The position numbers were made by a program, and so were the translations under genes. Below the pieces are notes generated by a model. The model saw only the letters and a list, made by a program, of their open reading frames with translations, was not told the origin of the DNA and made no database searches. A stretch of 64,000 nt of DNA from Rostratula benghalensis (taxonomy: Eukaryota; Chordata; Aves; Charadriiformes; Rostratulidae): assembly GCA_013399305.1 (NCBI GenBank), contig VXAI01000373.1:288244-352243 (forward strand). The letters run 5' to 3'. Positions 1-12,000 of this stretch are shown in pieces; positions within the stretch are counted from its first letter, which is position 1; every line of letters begins with the position of its first letter.

Positions 1-608
1 AATTTCTGAGAACCTTTTCTTTCTTGAGGCACTGCCACTGTGAAGACAACACGCTGTTTTGTTCTGTAGAGCACTGTGTAGTTACCTGCTTGCGCCTTTC
101 AATTTGTCTCGGAGCAAGGTTTTGTTATTCATCTGGTACAATTCACATATTGTTTGGAACGGTGCACACTAATGCCATGACATTCAGACTAAACAAATGG
201 CAATAATTTTCAACCTCACTAGTTATTTGGATATATCCAATTATTTGCATGGGCAAATGTGTCTGCGTGTATGTGTAATAGTGACTAATAATCCCTATCC
301 TGTTATTGACCCATCATCTACACTCTGATTGAACTCAATAGGAAATCGTCATGCAGAATAATTGTGAAATCAGACTAAGGATATAATTAAAAGATAATCT
401 GTTGAAATTAGAAATTTAAATACAGAAACACATGCACAAGTAATATTTCCTGAAATATCTGTGCTGTTGACAGGAAAAGGAATGTTGGTTCCAGGTTCTT
501 CTGTTTGAAAACTTTCATAGGTGCCCATCTTCCTCAGTTCTGTGCTTCTGCCTGTTCTTTCTTAGGGCCTTGAATCATATAAAAATGTTTTCAGATCATA
601 TTCTAAGC

Positions 609-635
609 AACTGTGTTCTTCCTAGGAACACAGTT
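609..635. other. Perfect 10-bp hairpin
   Basis: AACTGTGTTC, a 7-base spacer, then GAACACAGTT. The arms are exact reverse complements and the spacer contains CCTAG. No gene or terminator context applies; it is listed as structure only. Confidence 0.85.
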
Positions 636-3374
636 TATATCACAATGCATTTGTATCCCAGATAAACTTTCCCAAATGTTATTTTGGAGGCATTGACGTG
701 GTTGCTGTTAATGTTTATTTACTCAACAATGATCTTTACAAATCCTTAACAAGCTGGATGTTACCAGTGTGTAATTTCTCGTTTGTTATTTAATCATCCT
801 GATAAAATGCCTAGCCCAGAGAAGCTCCAATAAATCAGTTATTAGCTACAGTAAATACTGGCTTAGAAAGAAACATCCTGATAATAGACAGAAAATAGCA
901 CCATGCTGATAAACTGTAAACAACAAAATAATTCTTATTTGATAAAAAGGGAAAGGAGAAAAGGAGCAGCATCATAGATCTGTGATACCCATGTTGCATT
1001 CAACAATTCTCCTGGTACAGGTTTCAAGAGAGAAGAGCCAATGAGGGGGAAACTAAACCAGAGTTAGGAAATTATTTTAGGCTAGTGGGATTCCATTCCT
1101 CTGTTGGTTGCTTACAGCTTGTATATTTATATAAGAGGTTTTAGTTTTGCTCAATCCACTCTTCACAAACCCTGTTTCACTTCAAAGACAGAAAGCTATA
1201 GAAGAAGACTTTGCTGCTCATAATTCTGGAAGAATTTGATGAGCCTTACTTAGAAAAAGTGAAAATTCAAGGGGCAGAGCATAACAAATCTAAAATGACA
1301 ACGAGATGATAACATGGTCAACAAAGGAAACAGACCCAACCCAAACTACTCTATGATTGTATGATCATTCAGATAGGAGCCAAAGAGGACTGACAGCAGG
1401 AAAGAAGAATATTGGAAAGGAATTGTGAAAATATTCTGATGATAAAGTCAGGAATGGGGCATGTGATCAGGGATTGCAACCTGGTTTCGGTAAATCAATA
1501 ATAGCCTTAACATAATGAGCCAATCCAGAATGCAGAGTAGGAACCAAAGCCACATAGGTGCAAGAGGTCTTTTTTGGCCTCTTTAAGCTGATGACAATAA
1601 TACCCTGATATTTTACAGAAAAAGGGACAGAAAATTTTAGTGTAAATGTTACTCCATCTGCTTTCGTGAAATGTCAGTTTCCAAGGCTGTCCAGCATAAG
1701 CTAAAAATTCCCCAAAATTCATAAACTGATGAGAGAACCGCATTAAATTACTGGGTGAGAGTTGCATGAAAAGGTGATGTTATACATTTCTTAAACTACA
1801 AGGCTTTGAAACATTGATTAAGTATAAGTTTAAGATACAAACTAAGTTTCTATGCCCTCCGTTGAATCATAATATTAATTTTACAAATATTAAATCATTA
1901 ATTATACCACAATATTAATTTTTTATTTTACACAAACTAACTTTTTATGTCATATGAAAAATACAGGAATGGAACAGGAACAGAATAACTTTTTGTTAAT
2001 CTCTTCCACAAACACAAATGCATCATACAGTATGCATAAATTTGCGAGAGGACAATTTTAAATTTGCATGTTATTTACATGGCATAACCACTCCCTTGGA
2101 CACATTAGGATTTTTATTGTATATAAGTATTTACATAACTTTTTAAAAAAGTGTATTATTTACCCAGTAGACCATAAAGACTACATGCAGAGCAGTTACA
2201 GACACCCAGAACATAATAACTTATTGGATAAATCTAGTTTGGAGTCATCCGAGTGCATTAGGTGATTAAAAATTTATTTACATATGTTCATTGGTTTGGC
2301 TTTTAAACAGTAATAAGGGAATCATTTTCCTTACCTTCACAGCTACCTCAAAATAACAGAACAGACTTTATGTCACGTTATCCCACCACGTAATTGTGGA
2401 AGTTCTACACACAGTGAGGAGAAAATGTTATTCTTCCTTTACACTGCAGATTTATGCCCCGAAAATTAAAGACCATTTGCAGTTAGAGAGACAAAAAGCC
2501 TTCAGAACTACTATCTTCCCTTTGGCCTCTGTTATTGCTCACTAGCCCTAAGTATGAATTTCTGCACAGTATGCAGTGACCGCTAAAGACCTGATGATTC
2601 ACTCGATACTGTTCAAAGGTTCCAGGAGATTCAGGGCTATCTGTTCTTGACTCACTTGGGGTGAAATGTTCCTGCAGAAGGTGGTTAAGCGAGCTGAATT
2701 TCGGCTGTTAAATATTCACAATGAACTACTCTCTCATAATTAAAAGAAGTAGGAATTGTCTGCAGAAATTTGGTAGATAAAATACAATTAAATTACAGCT
2801 GGCTCTTGTTTTATCACAAAGAATGAAATAAGAGAAAAAAAGAGTTCAAATATGCAAATAAACCACCAGGGTTATTTTTTTCAGTTCTGATTGAAGTCAC
2901 TGAGGTATAAAAGAACCTCATCAATAACTGTACCCAATGCACATTATCTTAAATGCAGAAAATTACTAAATGTGCTGTATTCACACAAACTGGTGTCTTC
3001 CACCCAGTTTTCTTATGACAAATTAATGTTGGTTTTGGTGGGACTTTTTTTCAAGGCCTTGTTTCTTAAGGCATGAGGTTCAAACAAACTTTTTACTTCA
3101 ATATTTTGTTATCCCAAAAAGATGTTTGCTTACTTACCACTGCAAAATACCAACATTAGCAATGCAGTGATGTGAGACCAATTTACTTCTTTCACAGTAA
3201 GAAATAACAGAGAATAAAGAGCATCTTTATTAAAACACAGCAGAGATATGGTTACCTTGTTCAGTAATCTCTGTCACAGCACCTGCAGGTCTACATACAG
3301 AAAATGAATAATGATCTATGTTCACTAGTATAAAGACCTTCTTAGAAAATCAGAACAGACCCATTGTGCCTCTT

Positions 3375-3428
3375 AAAAAAAAACAAAAACACACCAACAA
3401 CAAAACAACTACTAACCACAAAACACCA
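3375..3428. repeat. A/C-rich low-complexity tract
   Basis: About 54 bases with no G and only two T on the forward strand (AAAAAAAACAAAAACACACC, then AACAACAAAACAACT and on). Low complexity; the open frame on the opposite strand is its translation shadow. Confidence 0.8.
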
Positions 3429-4066
3429 GGAAAACATCAAAAGAATTGTCTTTTGGCAGCATAGCCAGAGAAATGTGAGATTGGCCCTTAAGGGAATTCT
3501 TATTCTCAAGTGGATGTAAATGTATTCATCAATGCAAAGAAATGCATAGTGTGTTTTATACACAATACATTAATAAATAGCCATGCATTAAAAAATAATG
3601 AGATTTTCTATGAAACAACATCCTGTGGTGTTTAGGGTCATAAAAAAGACAGTAAAGAAAGGTTTTGGGGGGGAGATTATGTGGAAAATCTGATTAAAAT
3701 ACTGAAACCCCATCCTATAAGTAAAATACAATAAATATTTCATTGGCTAACTGTAAACAAAAGAACAAGTGCAGTAAAATGTAATTAAAAATGTAAAAGT
3801 GTGGGGAGTGATTTATTTTACCACAGTGATATTAATATTAGAAATGGTATGTAAATAGATATCAAGGTTCTGCTGCAGAAACAGTGGAAAATGGCTGTTC
3901 ATTTTCTATAATGAGCTTTCATCTTTTTGACTTCCACTTTAAGTACTTCCAGTGATTTATGAATGACGCTCTTAGCCGTTGGAAAGCTCTAGCAAAGCTC
4001 CACATTCTGTTCCTGCCTAACAGCTATTACTTACAGTTTTTAGGATTTTTTATTTTTTATTTCGTA

Positions 4067-4690
4067 GGCCTGTTCAATAAGTTTATCGCAGAGTAGTTTG
4101 GCAGAAATATAGATTGTTTCACACTCCTGGCCTGTCATGGTAAAGGGGATGAGGCTTCCTTGCGGTTTGCAAGCTACAGGCCGTGATATGAGAAGAGGGA
4201 GAGGTGTTCTGGCTCAGCAGCAGCTGGCTCTCCACAGGCACAACAACTTCTTACCGTGCGAAGCACTCTGCCACCACACACCGCACGCACGGCTTTTCTG
4301 CTTTCATTTCATCACGCTTAGGTCTATCGAGCAGTTTCCTGGCGGAGAATCCTCCCCGTGTAGCCTTTACCTACGAAACACGCGGTGCCACCAGTGAGAT
4401 CGAGGTCTGGTTTTGCATCTGGGCTGGCATCGTTGCCGCCATGAAGTACCCCAGGCCTTTCCTGACAATTAACGACAAGCTGGCTTCATGAGTTAGAGAA
4501 CGTCAAAGGAAATTGTGGCTCGTGGTAAAATAATTGCCTTTCTGCCAGCCCGAGTGTCAGGCGGTAAGTTCCACTTTTCCACGGCTTTGGGGTTAGATAA
4601 TGCTGCAGAAATTCAGTGTTTGACCCCTGGGTTTTTGAGATGGTGCAACACACATCCACCAGATGGGACACGATGGCAATAAACAAGTGC
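4067..4690. other. CpG-enriched unidentified patch
   Basis: Between about 4130 and 4600 CpG dinucleotides are frequent (TACCGTGCGAAGC, CCGCACGCACGG, ACACGCGGTGCC, ATCGTTGCCGCC), while the flanks are almost CpG-free. Both strands have overlapping open frames (4204-4491 forward, 4486-4686 reverse) that I cannot match to a protein family. The left edge, TAGGCCTGTTCAATAAGTTT, looks a little like a mariner-type terminal repeat inserted at TA, but no matching right end was found before 5400. Alternatives are a relatively recent insertion, a processed pseudogene too decayed to name, or a small CpG island. Confidence 0.4.
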
Positions 4691-5343
4691 TATCTGTTTG
4701 GCTAGACATTATGGTTAGATGTTATAGTCATACAGATACTGGAAAGGATTCATAATTCCTATGACTGTGCATATTAGATTTAAGTTTAAAACATATCACA
4801 AATAAAGCCTTAAGTATAGAAATGCAATTTCAGTATATCCACCACTGCTGATAGCACAGGCAATTTAATAGATCAAATTCCCTCTTCCAATAACTTCTTA
4901 TCCTTTCAGTTCCAACTCATTTTCAAACACCCAAGGGAAAAAAAAGACTACACAGCATGACCTGGAAGGCTAAAAATCTGGACTATTTTAGAACAAAGTA
5001 AGGTGAGAGGAACAGTACATTTCCTATGAAAATGTAGTTTCATTGAAATCAAAGTGCTGGAAGGGAGAAGTCAATGGGAAAAGAGCTGAACTAAATAATT
5101 TAAGATTTCTTTCTCACTTCATTATCTAATTCTTCGACATTACTGAAATAAAATAATTCAACATGACTAATATGCATTCTACTGATTTCTGATTGAATTG
5201 TTTTAATTTTTATATTCCATAAGAGGAAACATATTAACTTTTTTTCCAAATCGTCTTATTTTGCTGCTATAAATCTCTTCCTCCCGTTACTTCTTTGTTA
5301 TTTCTAAACATTCATGAATTTCCCACTCTACCTTCTTTGTTGA

Positions 5344-5374
5344 TACCGTGTACAAGTTAGTTGTATCACGGGTA
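5344..5374. other. Bulged 12-bp hairpin
   Basis: TACCGTGTACAA, loop GTTAG, then TTGTATCACGGGTA. The arms pair over 12 bases with one extra T and one extra G on the right side. It is too short to be a typical microRNA precursor. Confidence 0.75.
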
Positions 5375-5537
5375 CCTCCTCAATCCCAAGGTAAGCAGAG
5401 CCAACCATGGTGATACAATTCTCCTGGCTGTTCTGAGGAAGGAATACACAATTTGAATCCCAGACCTCAACACATTTACCAGAACTGCCTGCAGCTCAAA
5501 TGCAGAGTTTTATCCAGTTTAATAAGGCTGTACATGA

Positions 5538-5564
5538 AGGTCATTGGGTCACACTAACAGGTCA
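5538..5564 (+). promoter_or_regulatory. Cluster of nuclear-receptor-like half-sites
   Basis: AGGTCA at 5538-5543, GGGTCA at 5546-5551 and AGGTCA at 5559-5564, all on the forward strand. The first pair is a direct repeat spaced by two bases and the third follows after seven. AGGTCA is the core half-site of many nuclear receptors. Whether this is functional cannot be judged from one sequence, and no promoter or gene is recognised nearby. Confidence 0.35.
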
Positions 5565-5852
5565 CATAACGGGACCAGGGGTCTGACAGTCCTAATAAAA
5601 GGGTATTCTGTTCCGGCTGGGTAAGAAAAGACTGAAATTTCAAACTCTTCAAAAGACTCTGATCATTGCAAGTCACTTTCACATTTTCTCTAAAGAACTG
5701 GGAGCAGTGTATTCGTTTAAATAACTTTACAGGCTTCAGAGCACAAGATGGTAGAGATGCAAATTTCTACAAGGGAGACCTTTTTTGGTGGCTTTGGTAC
5801 TTTTAGTATGAAATGTGATAGTTGCTCTGTAGTTTTAAAAATCAAGAAAAAA

Positions 5853-5880
5853 AGAGCAAGAGAGCAAGAGAGCAAGAGAG
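5853..5880. repeat. AGAGCAAG octamer tandem repeat
   Basis: Three and a half exact copies of AGAGCAAG (5853-5860, 5861-5868, 5869-5876, then AGAG) lead directly into the GGAA satellite. The whole forward strand is purine-rich except for one C per unit. Confidence 0.93.
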
Positions 5881-6060
5881 GAAGGAAGGAAGGAAGGAAG
5901 GAAGGAAGGAAGGAAGGAAGGAAGGAAGGAAGGAAGGAAGGAAGGAAGGAAGGAAGGAAGGAAGGAAGNAAGGAAGGAAGGAAGGAAGGAAGGAAGGAAG
6001 GAAGGAAGGAAGGAAGGAAGGAAGGAAGGAAGGAAGGAAGGAAGGAAGGAAGGAAGGAAA
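5879..6060. repeat. (GGAA)n tetranucleotide microsatellite
   Basis: About 45 uninterrupted GGAA units, pure purine on the forward strand, with one unresolved base (N) at 5969. The true length is likely uncertain because such tracts are hard to assemble. All open frames here (runs of GRKE or LPSF in the translations) are products of the repeat and not genes. GGAA is the core recognition sequence of ETS-family factors. Confidence 0.98.
5969..5969. other. Unresolved base inside GGAA satellite
   Basis: A single N falls in the middle of the GGAA tract, a likely sequencing or assembly ambiguity in a hard repeat. Confidence 0.99.
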
Positions 6061-9000
6061 ATGCTACTAACATTTAAAACACAGAGCTTAAATTTATTTT
6101 TGTTGGGCCAAAGATAGAAAAGAAGCTTGTCCAAGGAATTTCCTATAACATTTTCTTCAAAATAAGTAGTACCAGATAAGTATATATCAATGCTTATGAC
6201 CCTGCTGAAGCCAATAGAGGGTATGTTTCTGAGTACTAGCATGAGACAGTATACATAACTGATCTAGACAGTTTGCAAAAATGTGATAGAAACTGTGGAA
6301 AACCTGATATTACAAATTATTTATCAGTACACATTTTGTTGCTGAAATCAGAAGACACCAGAATATATTTTAATAACAAAATAAATTTCTCAGAATGAGC
6401 TCAATGCCCAGTAAATTTTACCAGCTCTTTCAGTTATACCACCAAAGGTGCTTATAAACCAAATGGTTGCTCCAATGAAAAAGTCAGTGAAATCACTTTC
6501 TTCCATGTGTGTTTTAATATTATTGTGCTTTATCACTTTCCAGGAGGTGCCTTCCTGGGCACTGAGATCAGTACTGTCTGTGGGCATCATTCTCCTTCTC
6601 ATTCTCTTGCTGTGACAAAAGAATGCATTTGGTGTGGTATTTTGCTTTGATGAGATTCTTGTTCTTACTGTTTTGTTTACTATATGTATTTACTGCTATA
6701 CATTTATATTAGAAAAAAGTAACACCTAACACAAGTTCCTGGCACTCATTGAGACTGATGGTAATAAAACTCTGCTTTGTGGACTTCAAACTCAATGTCA
6801 AGGGTCAGCCCCTAAGACAGTTCTAAGGTATCAGACATCGTATTCCTCCCAGGCTCCAAGTCACTTTTTCCAGATTTGCAAGTGTCACTGAAAAAAAAAA
6901 ATAATCACATTCTCAAATGTAATTAAATTTTATTTTTTTTTAAAGACATTAGAAGTGATGAAAGTTTGGTTTCCAGGATTTGGACTTAACGGTATTGAGG
7001 AGAGATGTTCAAAATCACAAAAGATAGCATTCATAAATATGAGTATTTGAGTAAGTCACCTGCAATTCTTTTCATTCTATCCTCTCACAACACCAATTGC
7101 AAAATTTTTAGCTGCTTTCCCAAAAACTGCCTACATGTAGAAAAAAAGAATATAATTCTAAATATCTAGATTGGCATGTAGGCCAGCTGAGGGAAGACTT
7201 TTTGTGAGGAAAGATTATGCTTACTTATTTCAATGCAATTGCGAAAATAAATGGTCGGTGGTTAAAATGGTAAATTTACAAAAGCATTTTGAGTTTGTTT
7301 TGCTTTATCTCATTTTTGCCAGTACCAAGGCAGATCCAGTGGATGTCTCCAATGATACGAAGTTGTTGTGCTAATATGAAAAGAACTGGTTAGTACTTTA
7401 AGGTTGTATTACATAACAAACATGTCCCTAGAGCAGAAAGTCAACATTAAAAATGCTCTAGTGTAAACCAGGTGTTTTGATATTATAGTTCAGACAAAGC
7501 ATTTCAGGGGAAGGAAAAAAAAAAAAAAAAAAAGAAAGGTCATTCATGATATATTTACATTAAATTAGACAGAAAGGAAAACCAAATAGATAAATGCTCC
7601 CCTAAAGAAAAAAATAGTCTTCTAAGTACAATTTATTCAGTCTCTTTACTAATCAGAAGGGTGTTTTCATTTGGTACGCAGTATGGCAATTTCAACCTCT
7701 TTCCCAGTCATGCTGTGGTGCTCTTGTTCAATTTGCAGTATTTTCACAAACTAATCTGTGCTACTGTTTTGTTCCTTAAGAGATTTTGTATATTTTCAGA
7801 TTTAAAAAGATCCTAAACCTTATTTGTAGAGATTAAAATGGCAGAAAGAAACTGAAAACTCTCCATTGAAGAACAAACACAATTACATAGAACAGAAACA
7901 CTGGATGTTTGATCTTTCATATATTCCTGGAATGACCCTTTTAATGCTTGAAATGCTTTTGCATGTGCATAACTTTGTCCTCGTAGAAGCTGAACTGACA
8001 TTCACTTGCAAGTTTGCAGTAATGAGCAGCTGTAAGTATTTACAGCATCAGATCTTAGTGATAAGTGGATGAATTGTTAAGAAATGTAATTTTTTTTTTT
8101 AAGAGTGCTTCTGGTTTACTGCAGTAGAAACTTTCCACTTTTTTTTTTTTTAAAGGAGACATGGGGTTTTCTTCCATGAGAACTCATCAAAACAAGGCAT
8201 TCCTCGGGTATCAGCCTCCATCAGAATGGAAAAAAGGAAAATTCTGAAGTTACTGCAGTATTACAATCTCCAGACAGTTCCATTTCTTTCAAGGGAGAAG
8301 AGTGAGTAATTATTTCTGTATCTAAGACAGCTGTAAATCAAATTTCATATATGGACACATTTTATCATTTCTAGCACATCCTGTTTGATAATTGACTAAG
8401 ATCTCTGTCCCAGCTGGGACTTCCAAGTGCCTGAATTGTGTACTACTTATGAGTGAAAAGTTATTTGAAAGCAGCAGTGCCCTGGTAGCCATTCTCCTTG
8501 CAGTTTTTCATAATTACTACTGCAATATTCTGCAATGCTGAATTCCTCCTAATTTTAATTTCTACTGCAATATGCAGTAAGGAACTGAGGTCATTTTTCC
8601 TTCACAGTTTTTTATTTGCAGTATATTCTGGAATCATGCTATTAAGTAAGTAATGTCATGGATTATAAAGCCAAAAAGAAACTCCAAGACTGTGGCCAAG
8701 TTACCCAATCACCTTGAACTGAATTCAACAGGAAAAAAAATAGCAAAGTAGGTAAGTCATGGAGGAATAGAGTTCAAAAGTGTTAAATATGGACTGGTGT
8801 CACAGGTGCAGAGCAATAGGTAGAAACTGAATGACATGGAAATGAAGAGAGAAATCTTCTTGGTTTCAAAGCTGACCTATCCCTGAAGGAACAGGTTTTT
8901 TAAAAAAGCATGTATATTTGGGAGCACAGAAAACAAGACATTCATGAAGCTGCCAGTAAAAAGTGATTCCTATAGACACAATATTTGGATAGCTTTGCCC

Positions 9001-12000
9001 TGAAATACGACAGGAAAGAAGTATAACTGAGCTTATTTTATTAAAGACAGACAATTTAAAGAGGTGCCTGAGGCTTATGATCATTTTCACTCTTATCATA
9101 ATTGATGTAATATTCTCATGTCCTGATATGCTTTTAGCTCTGCAACCTTTGCCTCAGTAGGCTGGAAATGTGAAAAGTCCCATACTTGCAGCAAAAGACT
9201 GCAATAAATTTCACTACCTTTGCCCTTTACTATGTTTTGCCATTTGATTATCTGGCATTTTTCGACTCCACTGTACAGGTCCAACAACTCTGGGGAAGGA
9301 GGAGGAATGCCTACTGGAATGCCTTGTCAGTCACAGTACTGACTATATAAAAGGTTAAAGAAGAACAGCGTTCAACTGTCTTCCATGGGCAAGGGTAGCT
9401 CTTCAAACTTTCATGTTTTGTTCTTGTGACAGAGTCTGCAAGGAGAACATAAAGTGCCGTAACATGACTCCATTCTCATGACAGCAACTGTAGCAGAAAT
9501 GGAAAATAACACAAACAACCTGTTTTAGACTTGCAATTTTTAGATGGTAATCACTTTGTCCTTTTTGAGATTTTATAGTTAACAGCTGTCTGTCCTGTTC
9601 TCCTAAAAAGAAGGAGGTCATGTTCTATCCTTAAAAGAAAACAATCACAGTTAAATCTGTTCTCTTAGGTTACATGATGTCATCAAATATGGTCAAAAAA
9701 GGTAAATGTCTTCCAAGAGAAACAGGTACAATGCAGGTCTTTCGATTTACATTTTTCTTGGCCTACCCTGCAGATAACTAACATGATAATAGTTGTCAAA
9801 AAAAAAAAACAGTCTGTATGCTAAAGATTCACCCATCTTTAGCTCTGGGTAGCACATGTCTCTTACTCTCACATCAGTCTTCAGTAATGGTACATTCCCA
9901 GTAGCGCATTAAGCAATGTGCCTAAATTGTGAAAATGTGCCAGTTGTGAAAGTGAATTAATCTCTCTCTTGTGTTCTTCCTTTTTAATAGAGTATTTTAC
10001 AGATGGGTTTTGGAGACCATGTTTTAACAAAGGACAAGGACTTCATTGGTCTGTTTTCAGTAATACTCAATTTTTCATAAGTTCCCTTTAAGGTCTGAAA
10101 GCAAAACAGAGAATTTAACTTCATCTTCATATTTGAAAAGCCCATCTTCATAAATCCATTACCTAAAACCCAGTCAAAGATATCAAAACTCAACCAAATC
10201 AGGCTTATTCTGTATTATAAAGACAGTGATGCCAAAGTGCAAAGTAATGGACAGCTAGACCATGGGCAACCTAGTTGAAGGGGTGTACTACCATAGGGAG
10301 CAGCACGTAGGAGGCAAGGGAAAGCCCACTTTCAAGGCTTCTTGAATCCCCATTGGGTTGACGTGACAAAGGAAGAAGAAGAAAAAAAAAAAGGAAACAA
10401 GACAAGACAGAAGTGAAATGGAACTCAGTGATGTCTAGATCAGATAAATTAGGGCAATATTTATCATGTTTTGTTGGGTAACGGTAATAAGATGTAGTCG
10501 TAAGAACTCTTAACGTTGCAGTAAACCAAAGGATTGTAAATGAATGAACATACGTCCTGAAGTAATTTTTTTCAGTATTATTTACAAGTAATTATTTGTC
10601 TTAATAGACCTAATTTTTTGTCTGTATACAAATTCAAGCAAGCAAATACAATTACATATTTTCTTGTATTGGTAGAAAAGAAAGAAAGGTAAAGCAGTTG
10701 GAGATATCAATTGAGCAAGCATATTTGAGATTAATATTATGCAGAGGATCCTGACACATTTGCCTGTAAGACATAAAAGTATGGATACACTAAGGGACTC
10801 TGATTGATCTCTTTGATAGTATATAGCTATACAGCATGCTTTTTGAAAGCCACTGATGACGAACAAATTATATTTGAGAACCCTTTACTACAAAATTTTC
10901 TACCCTTCCTCCTTCAGTATTGCTGGGGAAAAAAATTTTCTTTGACTGACAATATTTATTTTATTCTCTGGTATATCTGAAATCAGTTTTACTTTATGGC
11001 TTTGTCTAGACTTCGGTCAAGGGAAAATATCTGTCCAATAAGATAACTGCACATAGAGTATACCCAGTATGATCATGCCTTCAGAGCAGCCATATATTTA
11101 CAAACATTAAGTCTTTTGCTCAAACTAAGTTGTTCTGTTGAAATAGTGAGCTTTAAACATAGCTCAAGAAATGTGTAGACTTTTTTTGCAATTATGGCTT
11201 CTATTAATTTGTAAAATTCAGAATCAAAGTTTTAAAATTCATTCCTTTATAAAAAAAAAAACCCGAACCTGATTTGGATAGTAATTTTATCCAAAAACTG
11301 CTTTACTTACGAAAGAAGAAAGAATCTATAGAGAGGCATATATTACCTGTGTTTTCACTGATACAACCACATATTTTCAGAAACAAGTGCAATACGCAAG
11401 AAGAGAAGAAATCGTTATGACACAAAATGTCAGCAAATGTGCAAAATAGACAAAGATGTATTTCTAAATTATTCATGGATACAGACTTTATGGCCAGGAG
11501 GCCAATTGTGCCAGTAGCTTGACCTTATACGTAACGTGAACGATCAAATTTCAGACTTATAGCAAAGTGAATTCAAAAACTTGTGTTTGCTCAAGGATTC
11601 CTTGCAGAAAGACATCTAGCTTTGATTTGTAATGACTTCAGAAGTGGAGGAACTTAAAATTTTCCTTGGTAGTTTGTTCCAATTTATAGTTATCCTTGCT
11701 GTTAAAAATGAGTACTGTTTTTTTTTTTTAATTTGGATTTGAGTATCTGTAAGAACTACCAATTGGTTCTTGTTATGCTGGTTCTTTTCTCTCTCAGACT
11801 GAGGGGCCTTTAGTACCAGCTATTTTCTCTCATGTAGGTACTTACACACCATAATCAAACCACTTTGTGATCTTCTTTCTGATAATCTAAGAAAGTTGAA
11901 CTTCATAAATATTATATTGCTACACATTATGTTCAACTCACAATCATTTTAGAATATGCTCTTGGCAGTTACAGGAACCTTACATACTACTGGGTAAAAT

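Larger units (their letters stand above)
1..4066. other. No gene seen; AT-rich noncoding
   Basis: Only short, unconvincing open frames. Apart from the hairpin at 609 and the A/C-rich tract at 3375, I see no repeats, splice-bounded exons or transposon landmarks. Confidence 0.6.

Noticed and set aside
4486..4686. Reverse frame with ...SGTYRLTLGLAERQLFYHEPQ..., faintly like the C-terminal part of hydroxyisourate hydrolase/transthyretin-type proteins
   Set aside because: The resemblance is a few residues only. The N-terminal His/Arg signature and the YRGS ending are absent, so I treat it as coincidence.
5717..6242. Several long open frames rich in LPSF or GRKE
   Set aside because: They are direct translations of the GGAA microsatellite, which has no stop codon in any frame.
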